DNA of 9,487 nt from Planctomycetota bacterium (GTDB lineage Bacteria; Planctomycetota; Phycisphaerae; WQYP01). The notes under the pieces are model-generated. The model saw nothing but the letters and a program-made list of their open reading frames with translations. It was not told the origin of the DNA and did not search any database. Made by a program: the position numbers and the translations under genes. Within the stretch, counting starts at the first letter, position 1, and each line of letters opens with the position of its first letter. The DNA lies in the NCBI GenBank assembly GCA_021818565.1, contig JAKATV010000401.1, forward strand, positions 1 to 9,487, in the 5' to 3' direction. This document shows positions 7,498 to 9,487 of the stretch, in pieces.

Positions 7498-8568
7498 ATG
7501 GGTTTGCATATCACCGGTGTGGGGACGGCATTGCCGAATTACGGGATCAGTCAGGACAAAGCGTGCGCTATTGCCCAAAAGGGTCTTACGGAAAAGCAGT
7601 CCCGCCTTCTGGCCGCTGTGTACCGCAAATCCACTATTAAACGCCGCCATACCGTGCTGTTGGATCAGGAGAATGGTGCCACACCGTTTTATAATGGATC
7701 GAACGGCTCTGGCCCCGCTGGGCCGGGCACCGGACTACGTATGGAGCGTTATGCCGCCGAGGCTGTTGACTTAGCGCTGCGTGCTTCACAATCCGCGTTG
7801 AGCAACGCACGCTGTGCCCCAGCCGCTGTAACGCATCTGATAACGGTCTCCTGCACCGGATTTGTTTCTCCGGGGCTGGATAGAGAAATTATAGAAACAT
7901 TGCGATTATCCCGTTCGGTCAGCCGCGTGAACATCGGTTTTATGGGCTGCCACGCGGCGCTCAATGCGTTGCAGGTGGCGCTGGCCATTGCCAACGCCCA
8001 GGCGGATGCGACGGTTTTATTATGTGCCACTGAACTGTGCAGCCTCCATTTTCAGCAAGGCTGGAATACCGACAATGTATTGCCCAACGCGTTATTTGCT
8101 GACGGTTCGGCTGCGATTGTGGGAAAGCGTGCCGCGCCGGGCAAAAGCTGGACGTGCCAAGCTACCGGCTCATATTTACTGCCTGAATCCAATGCGGATA
8201 TGACTTGGCGCATTGGCGACCATGGTTTTCAGATGACGCTTTCGCGCCGCGTGCCGGCGTTAATCGCGGAAAACCTAAGGCCCTGGTTGGAGCAATTCCT
8301 GGCCACGCACAATCTGACTATTGCGGATATCGGTTCCTGGGCGGTTCACCCCGGCGGGCCGGGCATTCTGGATGCCGTCCGCACCAGCCTGAGTTTACCC
8401 ATTGACGCACTGGATGTTTCCCGTGCGGTGCTGGCCGACTGCGGCAATATGTCTTCCCCGACGATCCTGTTTATTGTGGAACGTCTGCGCCAAAAGTCGG
8501 CATCGCTACCATGTATGATGCTGGCCTTCGGTCCCGGCTTGGCCATCGAAGCCGCCTTATTGATTTAA
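7498..8568 (+). CDS. Type III polyketide synthase (chalcone/stilbene synthase-like)
   Basis: Type III PKSs are homodimeric, ACP-independent enzymes that extend an acyl-CoA starter with malonyl-CoA and cyclise the chain to resorcinols, pyrones or phloroglucinols. This 356-aa protein is of normal bacterial length. The full catalytic triad is visible: Cys151 in NIGFMGCHAALNAL (145-158), His284 in WAVHPGGPGIL (281-291) and Asn317 in DCGNMSSPTILF (314-325). Other family motifs are ITVSCTGFVSPGLD (115-128), HFQQGWNTDNVLPNALFADG (184-203) and the C-terminal LAFGPGLAIEAALL (342-355). The segment 59-80 is Gly/Ser/Pro-rich and sits in a region that varies in the family. The ATG at 7498 has GGAG at 7489-7492 with 5-nt spacing. 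This is the last gene of the pabB-methyltransferase-flavoprotein unit and ends 25 nt from a convergent cytochrome gene. The starter (fatty acyl versus aromatic) cannot be deduced. Confidence 0.93.
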   Translation: MGLHITGVGTALPNYGISQDKACAIAQKGLTEKQSRLLAAVYRKSTIKRRHTVLLDQENGATPFYNGSNGSGPAGPGTGLRMERYAAEAVDLALRASQSALSNARCAPAAVTHLITVSCTGFVSPGLDREIIETLRLSRSVSRVNIGFMGCHAALNALQVALAIANAQADATVLLCATELCSLHFQQGWNTDNVLPNALFADGSAAIVGKRAAPGKSWTCQATGSYLLPESNADMTWRIGDHGFQMTLSRRVPALIAENLRPWLEQFLATHNLTIADIGSWAVHPGGPGILDAVRTSLSLPIDALDVSRAVLADCGNMSSPTILFIVERLRQKSASLPCMMLAFGPGLAIEAALLI

Positions 8569-8576
8569 TAATCGCA

Positions 8577-8589
8577 CGCGGCAGCCGCG
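8577..8589. terminator. GC-rich hairpin between convergent genes, possible weak terminator
   Basis: CGCGG-CAG-CCGCG forms a 5-bp GC stem with a 3-nt loop in the 25-nt gap between the PKS stop and the cytochrome stop. A competing stem, GCAGC-CGC-GCTGC, overlaps it. There is no T-tract on either side, so rho-independent termination is doubtful. Confidence 0.25.
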
Positions 8590-8593
8590 CTGC

Positions 8594-9109
8594 TTAATGA
8601 TGCCGCATCCACGGTGGCATTTTTCCGCGTGGCAAGCTCTTGAGGTACGCGGTTACCGCTACAGCATCCGCATGATTCATGCGATAGGCCGGCATAGGCG
8701 GCCCGGCATAATGCCCGCGTGGATCACGTCCGGTGGTAAGGAATTTAATCATCGCACCGGCATTCCACCGCCAGGGCAATCCCGCAATATTGGGCGCGCC
8801 GTGCGGCCAATGGCGCACCGGGAAATTGGGCTTAAACGCTATTTTGGCACCCTGCAGCCATTTGGATTTGATAAAGCGGCCATTTTGATTCATAGGGGTA
8901 TGGCAATCGCCGCACATGGCCACCTGATTGACCAGGTAACTTCCACGGGATATTTCCATATCCACCGGCGTACCCGCCGCCGGCGCTGCGACAGCGGAAG
9001 CCTCAAGGCCCAAGTTGGCAGTCGGCCGCATTGCCACACTAGCGGTTATGCCGGCCGCCAGCAGCGCCGCACCCGCCACGAACCATGATTTCTTGATGCG
9101 TTTACTCAT
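8594..9109 (-). CDS. Exported mono-heme c-type cytochrome
   Basis: A 171-aa protein with an N-terminal signal or uncleaved anchor: MSKRIKKSW followed by a hydrophobic Ala-rich stretch (about residues 9-27). One heme-binding CxxCH motif, CGDCH (66-70), lies in RGSYLVNQVAMCGDCHTP (55-72). The distal Met is probably in GPPMPAYRM (136-144), followed by DAVAVTAYLKSLPRGKMPP, the usual C-terminal helix of class I cytochrome c. It would carry electrons in the periplasm; the partner is unknown. The longer reading from 9175 was rejected because ATG 9109 has GGAG at 9118-9115 with 5-nt spacing and starts directly at a proper signal sequence. It is convergent with the PKS operon, so it has its own promoter. 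It resembles small cytochromes that accompany c-type alcohol or aldehyde dehydrogenases, but no such enzyme is in view. Confidence 0.88.
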   Translation of the reverse strand: MSKRIKKSWFVAGAALLAAGITASVAMRPTANLGLEASAVAAPAAGTPVDMEISRGSYLVNQVAMCGDCHTPMNQNGRFIKSKWLQGAKIAFKPNFPVRHWPHGAPNIAGLPWRWNAGAMIKFLTTGRDPRGHYAGPPMPAYRMNHADAVAVTAYLKSLPRGKMPPWMRHH

Positions 9110-9365
9110 AGAAGCTCCAAAAAAAAAATAAACCATCTTGCCGGAAATCTCGTGCGTATCGAACCAGTGTGCCAATTAATCTAACCATACCGTGATATTT
9201 GAGCAAGGCCTGTTGCCAAGCCCGTTTTCTAAGCCCAACACATTGCCCATTGCACAATTCCTAAGCGCCAAACACACTCACAACGCCCAACGCACAACAG
9301 CAATAGAAGTTGCAGGGGGGCGTGGCAATAAATTCGGGCGGGCCTCTGCGATGCGAGTTTCCTAG
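9110..9365. other. Gene-free region upstream of the cytochrome gene
   Basis: No supportable gene is seen. The cytochrome Shine-Dalgarno sequence is at 9115-9118, preceded on its mRNA by a run of ten T (9119-9128). TTGCTC-N17-TAGATT on the minus strand (about 9179-9207) is a weak promoter match. From about 9213 to 9300 the plus strand is strikingly A+C-rich and G-poor, with degenerate copies of GCCCAACRCA (9233-9242, 9285-9294) and the related GCGCCAAACACA (9265-9276). Confidence 0.5.
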
Positions 9366-9487
9366 GAGCCTGTCCGAGTAATGACGTTCAACCACCGAGT
9401 AAATTTTCCGCTTCTTCCTTCATGGCGGCTTAAAATCTGGCTGGTGCACCGCATTTTTTCTTCCAGATGAAAAAACGCGGCTGAATT
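9362..9487. mobile_element. Possible terminus of an insertion sequence running off the right edge
   Basis: CTAG (9362-9365) is followed by GAGCCTGTCCGAGTAATG (9366-9383; GGAGCCTG if the shared G is included), which resembles the ends of IS5-like DDE insertion sequences from memory. On the minus strand a frame stays open from the window edge for 41 codons and stops at 9364-9362 inside this putative terminus, as transposase genes often do, but its translation is not recognised. Only one end is visible, so neither the inverted partner nor a target duplication can be seen. Confidence 0.25.

Noticed and set aside
8597..9088. 163-codon plus-strand frame opposite the cytochrome gene
   Set aside because: The minus strand encodes a clear CxxCH cytochrome with signal sequence and Shine-Dalgarno; the plus-strand translation is Arg/His-rich shadow sequence.
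9381..9470. 29-codon plus-strand frame starting ATGACGTTC
   Set aside because: No Shine-Dalgarno sequence, no recognisable motif, and it lies in the putative IS end.

Overview
The window looks like a chromosomal segment from a Gram-negative-type bacterium. It has a peptidoglycan gene (murA), secreted c-type cytochrome machinery, clear Shine-Dalgarno sites and tightly packed operons. The combination of tandem NfeD proteins, an ArsB/NhaD-like antiporter with strong GDPP and GNGPN motifs, and a type III polyketide synthase (PKS) next to a methyltransferase and a flavoprotein would fit Planctomycetota (perhaps Phycisphaerae). That placement is inference from family resemblance only; there is no rRNA or other decisive marker.

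Layout, left to right. Positions 1-128 (minus) hold the first 42 codons of murA, reading off the left edge. A divergent control region of about 250 bp (129-380) separates it from two NfeD-family genes (381-1994 and 2007-2501, plus). The first is a long ClpP-class/NfeD1b-type membrane protein whose serine-protease site looks degenerate; the second is a short NfeD with an OB-fold tail. After a 156-bp gap, five plus-strand genes form one compact unit with almost no intergenic space (2658-8568): an ion-transporter-superfamily Na+/H+ antiporter, a PabB-type chorismate-utilising enzyme, a class I SAM methyltransferase, an FAD-dependent oxidoreductase of the geranylgeranyl reductase/PHBH-fold type, and a type III polyketide synthase with a complete Cys-His-Asn triad. 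A convergent gene on the minus strand (8594-9109) encodes a small exported mono-heme cytochrome c. The last 378 bp (9110-9487) contain no gene that can be supported; the extreme right end carries a sequence resembling an insertion-sequence terminus.

How the genes may work together. The core of interest is the methyltransferase-flavoprotein-type III PKS trio. This is the same set of activities as in known phenolic-lipid pathways, such as the srs operon of Streptomyces (alkylresorcinol synthase, methyltransferase, flavoprotein hydroxylase), so a methylated and hydroxylated resorcinol, pyrone or quinone lipid is the natural prediction. What is unusual is the chorismate enzyme pabB, whose stop codon overlaps the methyltransferase start, and an antiporter directly upstream in the same unit. 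Either pabB is a folate gene that happens to share the operon, or the pathway uses a p-aminobenzoate-type unit. The sequence alone does not decide this.
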